Assembly (NCBI GenBank): GCA_947174505.1
Contig: CAMWJF010000025.1
Coordinates: 1 to 58,677, forward strand
Direction: 5' to 3'
DNA from: an uncultured Lachnospiraceae bacterium
Lineage (GTDB): Bacteria > Bacillota > Clostridia > Lachnospirales > Lachnospiraceae
Length of the DNA stretch: 58,677 bases
Below the pieces are notes generated by a model. The model did no database searches and was not told the origin of the DNA. It worked only from the letters and a program-made list of their open reading frames with translations. The position numbers were made by a program, and so were the translations under genes. Below are positions 1 to 8,728 of the stretch, piece after piece (positions within the stretch are counted from its first letter, which is position 1; each line of letters begins with the position of its first letter).

Positions 1-369
1 CCCCGGCCAGGCTCCCCCGCGGCGGCTATGGAGAATCAGGTGCGGGAGGAAACCGGGCACGAGGGCTTTGACAAACTTCTGGCAGTGGGGCAGGCGACGG
101 CAAGGGAACGGGCCGCGCTTTTGCAGGGAAAGGTCATGGAGGCTCTTGTGGAGGAAGTAAACGAGCAGGATCCGGCCTTTGTCACCGGGCGGCTTGGCAA
201 TAACATGCTTGTGCACTTTAAGGCGGACAGGCGGCTTGTCGGCAAATTAGTCATGGTTGCGCTGGACACCTGTCATGGCTTTTACTATACGGGACGAATG
301 GTTGACTGGATGGGTCAAACCAAGCATACGAGATTAGGAAAGATGGTTGATAACCAATGGCTGAACTGA
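1..369 (+). CDS. miaB: tRNA-2-methylthio-N6-dimethylallyladenosine synthase MiaB, C-terminal part
   Basis: This is the last 122 codons of MiaB, the radical-SAM methylthiotransferase that turns i6A37 into ms2i6A37 in tRNAs reading UNN codons. The frame is open from base 1, so the start and the iron-sulfur-binding domains lie outside the window. Visible are the usual barrel-to-TRAM junction (PGSPAAAMENQV) and a C-terminal TRAM RNA-binding domain of about 65 residues. The stop overlaps the mutS start by 13 bp, suggesting translational coupling. miaA, whose product makes the i6A substrate, lies three genes downstream in the same run, so both steps of this modification are grouped around the mismatch-repair genes. 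Confidence 0.9.
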   Translation, partial: PRPGSPAAAMENQVREETGHEGFDKLLAVGQATARERAALLQGKVMEALVEEVNEQDPAFVTGRLGNNMLVHFKADRRLVGKLVMVALDTCHGFYYTGRMVDWMGQTKHTRLGKMVDNQWLN

Positions 370-3011
370 CACCTATGATGCAGCAGTATCTGGACACCAA
401 AAAGGAGTATCCGGACTGCATTTTATTTTACAGACTGGGAGATTTTTATGAAATGTTCTTTGAGGACGCGCTGACGGCCTCAAAGGAACTGGAAATTACG
501 CTGACGGGAAAAAGCTGCGGGCAGGAAGAGCGTGCCCCTATGTGCGGCGTTCCCTATCACGCGGTGGACAGTTATCTGAATAAGCTGGTTTCCAAGGGCT
601 ATAAGGTAGCAATCTGTGAACAGGTAGAAGATCCCAAAAGCACAAAGGGTATCGTTAAGCGGGAAGTCATCAGGGTGGTTACGCCGGGTACGAACCTGAA
701 TATCCAGGCTCTGGACGACAGCAAGAATAATTATCTGCTCTGTGTCACCTATTTTCCCGGAAAGATCGGGCTGTCTGTGGCGGATGTTACCACAGGGGAC
801 TATTATCTGACAGAGGTGGAGGACATCCGTAAGCTTCAGGACGAAATCAACAAATACGCGCCCTCGGAGGTGATCTGCAACGAGCAGTTTTTTGTCAGTG
901 GGTACGATATTGAGGATTTGAGAAGCCGATTGAACGTAACCGTCTGTTCTCTGCCTCCACACTATTTCGATGAGGAAGGCTGTAAAAAGACCCTGATGCG
1001 TCATTTCCGGGTAAATACGCTGAAAGGTCTTGGCATTGAGGACTTTCCTGTGGGAATGACCGCGGCGGGGGCGCTGCTTTTATATCTCTATGAGACGCAG
1101 AAGACGTCTCTTTCCCATTTTACCCATATCTATCCTTATCTGAGCAGCAAGTACATGCTCCTGGACAGCTCTACAAGACGAAATCTGGAATTGATCGAGA
1201 CGCTGCGGGAGAAACAGAAAAAGGGATCCCTTCTGGGCGTGCTTGACCGTACGAAAACGGCGCTCGGCGGGCGTCTTCTGCGCAAATACATAGAACAGCC
1301 CCTGATTGACAGGGAGCGGATCGAAAAACGGCTGGATGCGGTGGAAGCGCTGTGCCAGAGGAGCGTGGACAGGGAGGAGCTCCGGGAATATCTGCACGCC
1401 ATTTACGACTTGGAGAGGCTTCTTGGCAAGGTAAGCTATAAAACCGCCAATCCACGGGATCTCATTGCGCTCCGCAACTCGCTGGCCATGCTGCCTTCCC
1501 TGCGGACGGTGCTTGCCGATTTTGACGCACCGCTCCTGCGGGAAATCCGGGAAAATATGGATCCGCTGCAGGATATCCATAAACTGATTGACGACGCGGT
1601 CACGGAGGAGCCGCCCATTGCCATCAAGGAGGGCGGTATTATCAGGGAAGGGTTCAACGAGAACATTGATTCCCTGAAAAAAGCCAAGACTGACGGGAAA
1701 AAGTGGCTGGCGGAACTGGAGGAGGCGGACCGGGAGCGCACAGGCATCAGAAACCTGCGTATCAAGTACAATAAAGTCTTCGGCTATTATTTTGAGGTGA
1801 CCAACTCTTACCGGGATCAGGTGCCGGAGGATTATGTGCGCAAGCAGACACTGGCCAATGCGGAGCGCTACACCACGCCCCGTTTAAAGGAGCTGGAGGA
1901 CTCCATCCTGAATGCGGAGGATAAGCTGTTTACGCTGGAGTACGACCTGTTCTGCGAAATCCGGGAGGCCATCGCCGGGGAAGTGGAGCGGATACAGAAA
2001 ACCGCCCGGGCGGTTGCAAAGCTGGATGTGTTTACCTCTTTGGCCTTTGTGGCGGAGCAGAACCACTATGTGCGCCCCGCGCTCAATGAAAAGGGTGTGA
2101 TCGACATTAAGGAGGGGCGGCATCCTGTGGTGGAGCAGATGATCCAGAACGACATGTTCATCGCAAACGACACCCATCTGGATGATAAAAAACACTGTAT
2201 CGCGGTGATTACGGGCCCGAATATGGCGGGAAAATCCACCTATATGCGGCAGGTGGCGCTGATTGTCCTGATGACCCAGATCGGCTCCTTCGTGCCTGCG
2301 AAAAAGGCGGATATCGGCATTGTGGACCGGATATTCACGAGAGTGGGGGCTTCTGATGATCTGGCAAGCGGGCAGTCCACGTTTATGGTGGAGATGAACG
2401 AGGTGGCAAATATTCTGAGGAACGCCACGCCAGACAGCCTGCTGGTGTTAGATGAGATCGGGCGCGGCACTTCCACCTTTGACGGCCTGAGTATCGCGTG
2501 GGCCGTGATTGAGCACATCAGCAACAGGCGGATTCTCGGGGCAAAGACGCTGTTCGCCACCCACTACCACGAGCTGACTGAGCTGGAAGGCAAGATGGAC
2601 AATGTAAACAACTACTGCATCGCGGTCAAGGAGAAGGGGGACGACATCGTATTCTTACGCAAGATCGTGAAGGGCGGGGCCGATAAGAGTTACGGCATTC
2701 AGGTGGCGAAGCTGGCGGGCGTTCCGAACATGGTCATCGACCGGGCCAAGGAGATCGTGGAGCAGCTAAGCGACAACGACATCACCGAGAAGGTGCAGAG
2801 CATAGAAATCGACCGGGGAAAGGGTGAAAAGAAAAAGAGCGTCAGGTACGACGAGGTGGATCTGGAGCAGATTTCCCTGTTTGACACGGTAACGGACGAG
2901 GACGTGATACAGGAACTGAAGGAGATCGACGTGAGCAATCTGACGCCCGTGGATGCGCTGAATACGCTTTACCGGCTGCAGAACCGGCTGAAAAACCGCT
3001 GGGGAACGTGA
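357..3011 (+). CDS. mutS: DNA mismatch repair protein MutS
   Basis: MutS recognises mismatches and small loops and recruits MutL in an ATP-dependent way. The 884-residue length is normal for the family. Near the N terminus is the mismatch-binding FYE motif (F30, E32) in LFYRLGDFYEMF. The ABC-type ATPase has Walker A GPNMAGKST (620-628) and Walker B with D699-E700, followed by the GRGTSTFDG signature and the THYHEL switch. The start at MAELTPMMQQY matches the usual MutS N terminus and overlaps the miaB end. mutL follows after about 106 bp that hold a structured repeat rather than a promoter, so mutS-mutL is probably one transcript. Confidence 0.98.
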   Translation: MAELTPMMQQYLDTKKEYPDCILFYRLGDFYEMFFEDALTASKELEITLTGKSCGQEERAPMCGVPYHAVDSYLNKLVSKGYKVAICEQVEDPKSTKGIVKREVIRVVTPGTNLNIQALDDSKNNYLLCVTYFPGKIGLSVADVTTGDYYLTEVEDIRKLQDEINKYAPSEVICNEQFFVSGYDIEDLRSRLNVTVCSLPPHYFDEEGCKKTLMRHFRVNTLKGLGIEDFPVGMTAAGALLLYLYETQKTSLSHFTHIYPYLSSKYMLLDSSTRRNLELIETLREKQKKGSLLGVLDRTKTALGGRLLRKYIEQPLIDRERIEKRLDAVEALCQRSVDREELREYLHAIYDLERLLGKVSYKTANPRDLIALRNSLAMLPSLRTVLADFDAPLLREIRENMDPLQDIHKLIDDAVTEEPPIAIKEGGIIREGFNENIDSLKKAKTDGKKWLAELEEADRERTGIRNLRIKYNKVFGYYFEVTNSYRDQVPEDYVRKQTLANAERYTTPRLKELEDSILNAEDKLFTLEYDLFCEIREAIAGEVERIQKTARAVAKLDVFTSLAFVAEQNHYVRPALNEKGVIDIKEGRHPVVEQMIQNDMFIANDTHLDDKKHCIAVITGPNMAGKSTYMRQVALIVLMTQIGSFVPAKKADIGIVDRIFTRVGASDDLASGQSTFMVEMNEVANILRNATPDSLLVLDEIGRGTSTFDGLSIAWAVIEHISNRRILGAKTLFATHYHELTELEGKMDNVNNYCIAVKEKGDDIVFLRKIVKGGADKSYGIQVAKLAGVPNMVIDRAKEIVEQLSDNDITEKVQSIEIDRGKGEKKKSVRYDEVDLEQISLFDTVTDEDVIQELKEIDVSNLTPVDALNTLYRLQNRLKNRWGT

Positions 3012-3098
3012 GAAGAACTTCCAACGCTTACAGTATAGGCTGTTTCGCGAAGAAGTTCTAAGTCTCATGTCAGAGAATGCTTGAAAAACAGTATTCTC
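3008..3098 (+). repeat. Two-hairpin intergenic repeat, copy A (mutS-mutL)
   Basis: This is one of five copies in the window. The outer arms GTGAGAAGAACTTCC and AGAAGTTCTAAGTCTCAT enclose a GC-richer loop. A second hairpin follows, GAGAATGCT / AGTATTCTC around TGAAAAAC. The mutS stop codon TGA lies inside the first bases (gTGAg). The second stem keeps pairing through a G-U pair, unlike the GCC/GGC pair of other copies, which suggests selection on RNA structure. Confidence 0.75.
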
Positions 3099-3117
3099 CG
3101 CGCGAATAGGAGGAAAA

Positions 3118-5157
3118 GTGGCGAAAATAAGTATATTGGACAATCAGACCATAGATAAGATCGCCGCCGGGGAGGTGGTGGAGCGGCCGGCCAGCGTGGT
3201 GAAGGAGCTGGTGGAGAACGCCATCGACGCGGGTGCGGATGCCGTTACGGTGGAGATCAAAGACGGCGGCACGAGCCTGATCCGGGTGACAGACAACGGC
3301 GGCGGCATTGAGAAATCACAGGTCGGGAACGCGTTTCTGCGCCATGCCACAAGTAAGATTTCTTCTGCTGATGATTTGACCAGACTGGTCAGCCTGGGGT
3401 TCAGGGGAGAAGCGCTTGCCAGTATAGCGGCGGTGGCCCAGGTGGAGCTGATCACCAAGACGCCGGAGGAGCTGACGGGAATCCGCTATGTGATCGAGGG
3501 CGGCGTGGAGAAGGCACGGGAGGAGATCGGGGCGCCCGGCGGCACGACCCTGCTTGTGCGGAATCTTTTTTACAACACGCCGCCCCGCAAAAAATTCTTA
3601 AAGCAGCCACGGACGGAAGGCTCTTATGTGGCCGATCTGATGGAGCATCTGGCCATGTCAAACCCGGAGGTCTCCTTTAAATTTCTCTTAAACGGGCAGA
3701 CAAAATTTTATACCACGGGCAGCGGCGATCTGCGTGAAATCGTCTACCGCATTTACGGGAAGGATATCGCAGACGCGCTCACGGATTTCCGATTTGGGCA
3801 GGAAGGGATGACGGTGACCGGCCTTTTGGGAAAACCCGTGATTAACCGGGCAAACCGTTCCTATGAGATTTTTTACATCAACGGCAGATATATCCGCAGC
3901 ACGCTAATCAGCAAAGCGGTGGAGGAAGGATACCGGGAATACCTGATGCAGCACAAATTCCCGTTCTGTATCCTGCATTTTCAGATAGATACGGAGAAGA
4001 TCGACGTGAATGTCCACCCTTCCAAAATGGAGGTGCGGATCGCGGATGCTCCCGTCTTTCATGAGACAGTGCGGGAGGCGGTGGAGGAGGCGCTGCGGGA
4101 GAGAGAGATGATTCCTGAGGTGACCCTGTCCGATCCCGGGAAAAAAGAGCCGAAGGACGCGGAAAAAAGAGGCAGGCGTGCGGGGGAGACGGCGCCGGAG
4201 CCTTTTGAGAAGAGGCGGATCGCCCGTAATCTGGAAAGGCAGGCCACCGGGGATGGGGCGGAAATACGCATTTCCGGGGTGGCTGGGGAGCCAGAGCAGG
4301 CGGCGGCTATCCGGGCAATCTATGAGAAAAGCCGTCCGGCGGAGGCGAACGTGCTCCGGCAGACGACGGCTTATCTTGCGGACGGCAGGATGAACATGGC
4401 GGACAGGAAGGACACAGGCGGGCCAAAGGACGCGGAAGGCAGCACAGCCTCCGCCTCACAGAATGCGCCGTTACAGGCAAAGGCCGGAATACCGGCGCAC
4501 AGGCCGCAGACGGGGATGACAGCCGGGAAGCCGGAACAGATGACCATGTTTGACGATAAGATTCTCTCCGCAGAGGCGAAAGAGCAGTATGAGATCATCG
4601 GGCAGCTCTTTGAGACATACTGGCTGCTTTCCTACCAGGATAAGCTCCTGATCATAGACCAGCATGCCGCCCATGAGAAGGTCAGATACGAGCGGCTGAT
4701 GCGGCATTTCCGGGAGAAGGAGGTTGTCTCCCAGAATATCAACCCGCCCATGATTGTGACATTAAACAATCAGGAGAGAGAATGTCTGAAGAGCCATGCG
4801 GAGGATTTCGCGGCGCTGGGTTTCATAATCGAGGAGTTTGGCGGGAACGACTACGCGGTGCGGGGCGTTCCGCTGGACCTGTACGGGTATGCAGAGGGCG
4901 CGTTTTTCTATGAGATATTGGATGAGCTTGCCGCGGAGGCGGTGACAGGCACTCCTGAGAGTGTCCGCAGCCGTATTGCAACCATGGCCTGCAAGGCGGC
5001 TGTCAAGGGCAATATGCGCATGAGCCGGCAGGAGATGGAGGCTTTGATAGACGAGCTTCTGACTTTGGATAACCCTTACAACTGTCCTCACGGCAGGCCG
5101 ACGATTATCTCCATGAGCAGACAGGAACTGGAAAAGAAATTTAAGAGAATCGTGTAG
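3118..5157 (+). CDS. mutL: DNA mismatch repair endonuclease MutL
   Basis: MutL links mismatch recognition by MutS to strand incision. The start is GTG, 5-6 nt after a perfect AGGAGG. The N-terminal GHKL ATPase shows ELVENAIDAGAD, DNGGGI, RGEAL and the FYNTPPRKKFL lid. A low-complexity linker of about 140 residues (roughly 340-480) joins it to a C-terminal dimerisation domain. That domain has the metal-dependent nicking motif DQHAAHEKVRYE starting at D514, plus CPHGRP near the end. This is therefore the endonuclease-type MutL of methyl-independent mismatch repair, as expected without MutH. Length 679 aa, within the usual range. Confidence 0.97.
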   Translation: MAKISILDNQTIDKIAAGEVVERPASVVKELVENAIDAGADAVTVEIKDGGTSLIRVTDNGGGIEKSQVGNAFLRHATSKISSADDLTRLVSLGFRGEALASIAAVAQVELITKTPEELTGIRYVIEGGVEKAREEIGAPGGTTLLVRNLFYNTPPRKKFLKQPRTEGSYVADLMEHLAMSNPEVSFKFLLNGQTKFYTTGSGDLREIVYRIYGKDIADALTDFRFGQEGMTVTGLLGKPVINRANRSYEIFYINGRYIRSTLISKAVEEGYREYLMQHKFPFCILHFQIDTEKIDVNVHPSKMEVRIADAPVFHETVREAVEEALREREMIPEVTLSDPGKKEPKDAEKRGRRAGETAPEPFEKRRIARNLERQATGDGAEIRISGVAGEPEQAAAIRAIYEKSRPAEANVLRQTTAYLADGRMNMADRKDTGGPKDAEGSTASASQNAPLQAKAGIPAHRPQTGMTAGKPEQMTMFDDKILSAEAKEQYEIIGQLFETYWLLSYQDKLLIIDQHAAHEKVRYERLMRHFREKEVVSQNINPPMIVTLNNQERECLKSHAEDFAALGFIIEEFGGNDYAVRGVPLDLYGYAEGAFFYEILDELAAEAVTGTPESVRSRIATMACKAAVKGNMRMSRQEMEALIDELLTLDNPYNCPHGRPTIISMSRQELEKKFKRIV

Positions 5158-5178
5158 AACGCGACAGGAGGGTAACGG

Positions 5179-6135
5179 ATGGAACGGAAAAAGCGTCCGC
5201 TGGTGATATTGACCGGCCCCACGGCAGTGGGAAAGACAGCGCTCTCCATCGCTCTTGCAAAGGCCATAGGCGGGGAAATCATCTCCGCCGATTCCATGCA
5301 GGTGTACCGCCGCATGGATATCGGTTCCGCCAAGATCATGCCGGAGGAAATGGAGGGCGTACCCCATCATCTGATTGACGTGCTGGAGCCGGATCAGGAA
5401 TTTAATGTGGTCGTGTTCCAGAAACTGGCGAAACAGGCGGCGGCGGAGATTTACAGCCGGGGCCATATTCCCATTCTGGTGGGCGGCACCGGATTTTATA
5501 TTCAGGCTTTGGTGTATGACATTGACTTTACGGAAAACGACGAGGACAATGCGCTCCGGCAGTCGCTTGAGGAGCAGGCCGAAAGGGAGGGGGCTGAGGC
5601 TCTCTACGAAAGGCTTCGCGCCGTGGACCCGGAATCCTGTGAGAGTATTCACGCCAACAACATCAAGCGGGTGATCCGTGCCATAGAGTTTTATGAAAAG
5701 ACGGGAAAAAAGATTTCCGACCATAACAGGGAGCAGCGGCAGAACGACTCTCCTTATAACTTCGCCTATTTCGTGCTGACCGACAGCAGGGACAGGATTT
5801 ACCGGAGAATTGACGAGAGAGTGGAGCTGATGATGGCGCAGGGACTGGAGAGGGAAGTGCGTGCCCTGCGGGAAACGGGATGCAGGAGAGATATGGTATC
5901 CATGCAGGGACTCGGCTACAAAGAGCTTTTGGCATATCTGGAAGGGGAAATTTCTCTGGAGGAGGCTGTTTACCTGATCAAACGGGACACCAGACACTTC
6001 GCAAAGAGACAGCTCACATGGTTTCGGCGCGAAAAAGAGGTAATTTGGATAGACAAAACCATTTTTGACCAAAATAGTCAAAAGATTTTGGCGTTTATGC
6101 AGGATTTCCTGCACGAAAAAGGGATTATCCTGTAA
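5179..6135 (+). CDS. miaA: tRNA dimethylallyltransferase MiaA
   Basis: MiaA transfers dimethylallyl from DMAPP to A37 of tRNAs reading UNN codons, giving the i6A that MiaB then thiomethylates. The 318-residue protein has the P-loop GPTAVGKTA (residues 13-21), the conserved ISADSMQVYR, and GGTGFYIQAL in the tRNA-binding region. The start is ATG after AGGAGGGTAACGG. It lies 21 bp downstream of mutL and closes the miaB-mutS-mutL-miaA run. No terminator is visible behind it. Confidence 0.97.
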   Translation: MERKKRPLVILTGPTAVGKTALSIALAKAIGGEIISADSMQVYRRMDIGSAKIMPEEMEGVPHHLIDVLEPDQEFNVVVFQKLAKQAAAEIYSRGHIPILVGGTGFYIQALVYDIDFTENDEDNALRQSLEEQAEREGAEALYERLRAVDPESCESIHANNIKRVIRAIEFYEKTGKKISDHNREQRQNDSPYNFAYFVLTDSRDRIYRRIDERVELMMAQGLEREVRALRETGCRRDMVSMQGLGYKELLAYLEGEISLEEAVYLIKRDTRHFAKRQLTWFRREKEVIWIDKTIFDQNSQKILAFMQDFLHEKGIIL

Positions 6136-6285
6136 GGATATGTCAAATGCCGGTGAAATGGCTGAAAACCTTTGATTTTACAGGCGTTACAGAGTGAGCG
6201 TGTGGAAGAAACCTAAAAAATACGTGCAAAATATACAAAGGCAGGAAGGGTGTCTGCGGACAAGGCCGGAAAGGGAATACAGCGT

Positions 6286-7572
6286 ATGAAAGCGGATATG
6301 AGAGAACTGTACAGTTGGTTTGACATTTCAGAAAACGTGTATCGTTTTGGAGAGGAGATACTTGACGCGCTTTCGCCGCGTTTTGCGCGGATCGACGAAA
6401 ACGCCGAGTACAACCAGCTCAAGGTGATACGGGCCATGCAGAAAGCAGGCGTCAGCGAGGCCTGTCTGTTGGGAACCACGGGCTACGGCTACAATGATTT
6501 GGGACGGGACACGTTGGAAGCCGTGTACGCCGATGTCTTCCGGACGGAGGATGCGCTGGTGCGCCCCCAGATTACATGCGGCACCCATGCCCTTGCCCTT
6601 GCGCTGATGAGTAATCTGCGGCCCGGAGACGAGCTTTTGTCCCCGGTGGGAAAGCCTTACGATACGCTGGAGGAAGTCATAGGCATCCGTCCCTCCAGAG
6701 GCTCCCTTGCGGAGTACGGCGTCACTTACAGACAGGTGGATCTTCTGCCGGACGGGAGCTTTGACTATGAGGGCATCCGTGCCGCCATAAACGGGAAAAC
6801 GCGGCTGGTTACCGTCCAGCGTTCCAAGGGATACCAGACAAGGCCCACCCTGTCCGTGGCACGGATCGGCGAGCTGATTTCCTTTGTAAAGCAGATCAGA
6901 CCGGATGTCCTGGTGATGGTGGACAACTGTTACGGGGAGTTTGTGGAGACCACGGAGCCATCCGAGGCGGGGGCGGATATGGTGGTCGGCTCCCTCATCA
7001 AGAATCCGGGCGGCGGTCTTGCCCCCATCGGCGGCTATATTGCCGGGAAAAGGGAGTGTGTGGAGAACGCGGCCTGCCGTTTGACTTCCCCGGGACTTGC
7101 CAAGGAGGTGGGCGCTTCACTCGGTATACTTCCCGCTTTTTATCAGGGACTGTTTCTTGCGCCCACGGTGACGGCGTCCGCCCTAAAGGGCGCCATATTT
7201 GCGGCGAACATCTACGAAAGGCTGGGATTTGCCGTGGTGCCGGACGCCTCGGAGAGCCGTCACGACATTATCCAGGCCGTGACATTCGGTTCGCCGGAGG
7301 GAGTGGTTGCTTTCTGCGAGGGCATTCAGGCGGCGGCCCCGGTGGACAGTTTTGTGAAGCCGGAGCCATGGGATATGCCCGGCTATGACTCCAAGGTTAT
7401 TATGGCGGCAGGAGCCTTTGTGTCCGGCTCCTCCATCGAGCTTTCCGCGGACGGCCCCATCGCGCCGCCCTACGCGGTGTATTTTCAGGGCGGCCTAACT
7501 TTCCCCCATGCGAAGCTGGGAATTTTAAAGAGCCTGCAGAATCTGGTGAATCGGGGGATATGCAGTATATAA
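6286..7572 (+). CDS. Methionine gamma-lyase family PLP protein (aluminum resistance protein family)
   Basis: This is a fold-type I PLP-dependent enzyme of the family annotated as methionine gamma-lyase family or aluminum resistance protein (YnbB-like), common next to miaA in Firmicutes. The likely PLP lysine is K239 in GSLIKNPGGGLAPIGGY; the preceding MVDNCYGEF holds the aspartate expected to contact the pyridine ring. The real substrate of the family is uncertain. ATG at 6286 is chosen because GGAAAGGGA lies about 9 nt before it. An in-frame GTG at 6250 also exists, but its Shine-Dalgarno sequence is too close. Length 428 aa, typical of the family. Confidence 0.85.
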   Translation: MKADMRELYSWFDISENVYRFGEEILDALSPRFARIDENAEYNQLKVIRAMQKAGVSEACLLGTTGYGYNDLGRDTLEAVYADVFRTEDALVRPQITCGTHALALALMSNLRPGDELLSPVGKPYDTLEEVIGIRPSRGSLAEYGVTYRQVDLLPDGSFDYEGIRAAINGKTRLVTVQRSKGYQTRPTLSVARIGELISFVKQIRPDVLVMVDNCYGEFVETTEPSEAGADMVVGSLIKNPGGGLAPIGGYIAGKRECVENAACRLTSPGLAKEVGASLGILPAFYQGLFLAPTVTASALKGAIFAANIYERLGFAVVPDASESRHDIIQAVTFGSPEGVVAFCEGIQAAAPVDSFVKPEPWDMPGYDSKVIMAAGAFVSGSSIELSADGPIAPPYAVYFQGGLTFPHAKLGILKSLQNLVNRGICSI

Positions 7573-7635
7573 TGACAATTGATTTTCGTGAATATCTGTC
7601 CGGGTTTGCACAGTAGAAAAAAATTCCTTTTTTTG

Positions 7636-7664
7636 TGTACATCAAAATCCGATTGTGTTAAAAT
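7636..7664 (+). promoter_or_regulatory. Candidate sigma-A promoter before the DUF4321/radC/mre genes
   Basis: TGTACA and TAAAAT are separated by 17 bp, about 30 bp before the next start codon. The -35 matches only 4 of 6 positions. An A7/T7 pair just upstream (aaaaaaattccttttttt) could act as a weak end for the preceding unit. Confidence 0.45.
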
Positions 7665-7694
7665 GAGCCTTGGAGAAAGGAGATCGTATTTTTT

Positions 7695-7931
7695 ATGCGC
7701 AAAAATAACTGGGCCTGTTTCCTGCTGATTCTGGCGGGAATCGTGATCGGCGGCTTTATCGGGAGCCTGTTTCCTTCCACTTGGCTGAATTATGGGCAGT
7801 CCTTCGGCCTGTCGCAGCCTATGGTGCTGGATCTGGGTATCCTGAGCGTTACGTTCGCCCTGTCGATTAAAATCACGATAGCAGGCATTTTTGGGATCGC
7901 CCTGGCGATCATCATATACCGCATGATCTGA
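7695..7931 (+). CDS. DUF4321-family small membrane protein
   Basis: The 78-residue protein has two predicted membrane segments, about residues 7-27 (WACFLLILAGIVIGGFIG) and 52-76 (LGILSVTFALSIKITIAGIF). The pattern and the position just before radC-mreB fit the small DUF4321 family of Clostridia, whose function is unknown. AAAGGAG lies 13 nt before the ATG, somewhat far but clear. It precedes radC by about 38 bp and is probably the first gene of the shape operon, given the candidate promoter upstream. Confidence 0.7.
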   Translation: MRKNNWACFLLILAGIVIGGFIGSLFPSTWLNYGQSFGLSQPMVLDLGILSVTFALSIKITIAGIFGIALAIIIYRMI

Positions 7932-7969
7932 CCGTCCTTTTGGAGAGAAGCTGTCGGGAAAGAGACTGC

Positions 7970-8707
7970 ATGAAAACAGCAAAGTGTGAGAACAATGAGT
8001 ATTACAGGCAGCAAAATCTTCCATTTGAGAAGTTTGCCGCCTTCGGAAGCGAGAGCCTCACGGACTCGGAGCTGCTGGCAATCCTCCTTCGGACGGGAAC
8101 GAAAGGCGTGAGCGCGAGGGAGCTGGGCGAGCGGGTGCTGTCCCGGACAGCCGGATACGGAAACGGCCTTCTGGGACTGTACCACATATCCGTGAAAGAA
8201 CTGCAGAAGATTGAAGGAATCGGTGAGGTGAAAGCGGTTCAGCTTAAGGCCATCGCTGAATTTGCAAAAAGAATGGCCCGGGCGAAGGCGAAGAGCGGGC
8301 TTTCCTTCCATGATCCCTATTCAGTCGCGGATTATTACATGGAGCGGTTCCGCCACGAGAGCGTGGAGCATATCCTGCTCCTGTTTCTGGATTCGGGATA
8401 CCATCTGATCGGTGAGGAAATCCTCTCCAAAGGTACGGCAAACGCCTCCCTTCTGTCACCCAGAGAGGTGTTTACGCAGGCCTTCCGAAACGGCGCGGCC
8501 GGAATCATGCTTCTGCATAACCATCCGGGCGGAAACCCCGTCCCAAGCGAGAATGACCTTCTGGTCACGGAACGAATCGGACGGACGGGGGCTTTGGCGG
8601 ACATTCCGCTGATCGACCACATTATTCTGGGTGACAACAATTATTTCAGCTTCCAGGAGAGCAAATTACTGACAGACATGTCATTCTCCTCAGAAATTCG
8701 AACGTAG
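7970..8707 (+). CDS. radC: RadC-family JAB domain protein
   Basis: RadC (UPF0758) proteins combine an N-terminal helix-hairpin-helix region with a C-terminal JAB/MPN metalloprotease-like domain; the cellular role is still unclear. Here SLTDSELLAILLRTGT and IEGIGEVKAVQLKAIAEFAKRM form the helix-hairpin-helix part. The JAMM-type metal ligands are intact: HNHPGGNPVPSEND gives H183, H185 and D196. ATG at 7970 is preceded by GGGAAAG 8 nt upstream; an in-frame TTG at 7940 is less likely. radC just before mreB is conserved in many Firmicutes. Confidence 0.92.
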   Translation: MKTAKCENNEYYRQQNLPFEKFAAFGSESLTDSELLAILLRTGTKGVSARELGERVLSRTAGYGNGLLGLYHISVKELQKIEGIGEVKAVQLKAIAEFAKRMARAKAKSGLSFHDPYSVADYYMERFRHESVEHILLLFLDSGYHLIGEEILSKGTANASLLSPREVFTQAFRNGAAGIMLLHNHPGGNPVPSENDLLVTERIGRTGALADIPLIDHIILGDNNYFSFQESKLLTDMSFSSEIRT

Positions 8708-8728
8708 AAAGAAAGGGGTAAATTTACC

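Noticed and set aside
4762..6114. 450-codon open frame antisense to mutL and miaA
   Set aside because: It is fully opposite two clear genes, has no domain, Shine-Dalgarno sequence or promoter, and is explained by codon bias on the coding strand.
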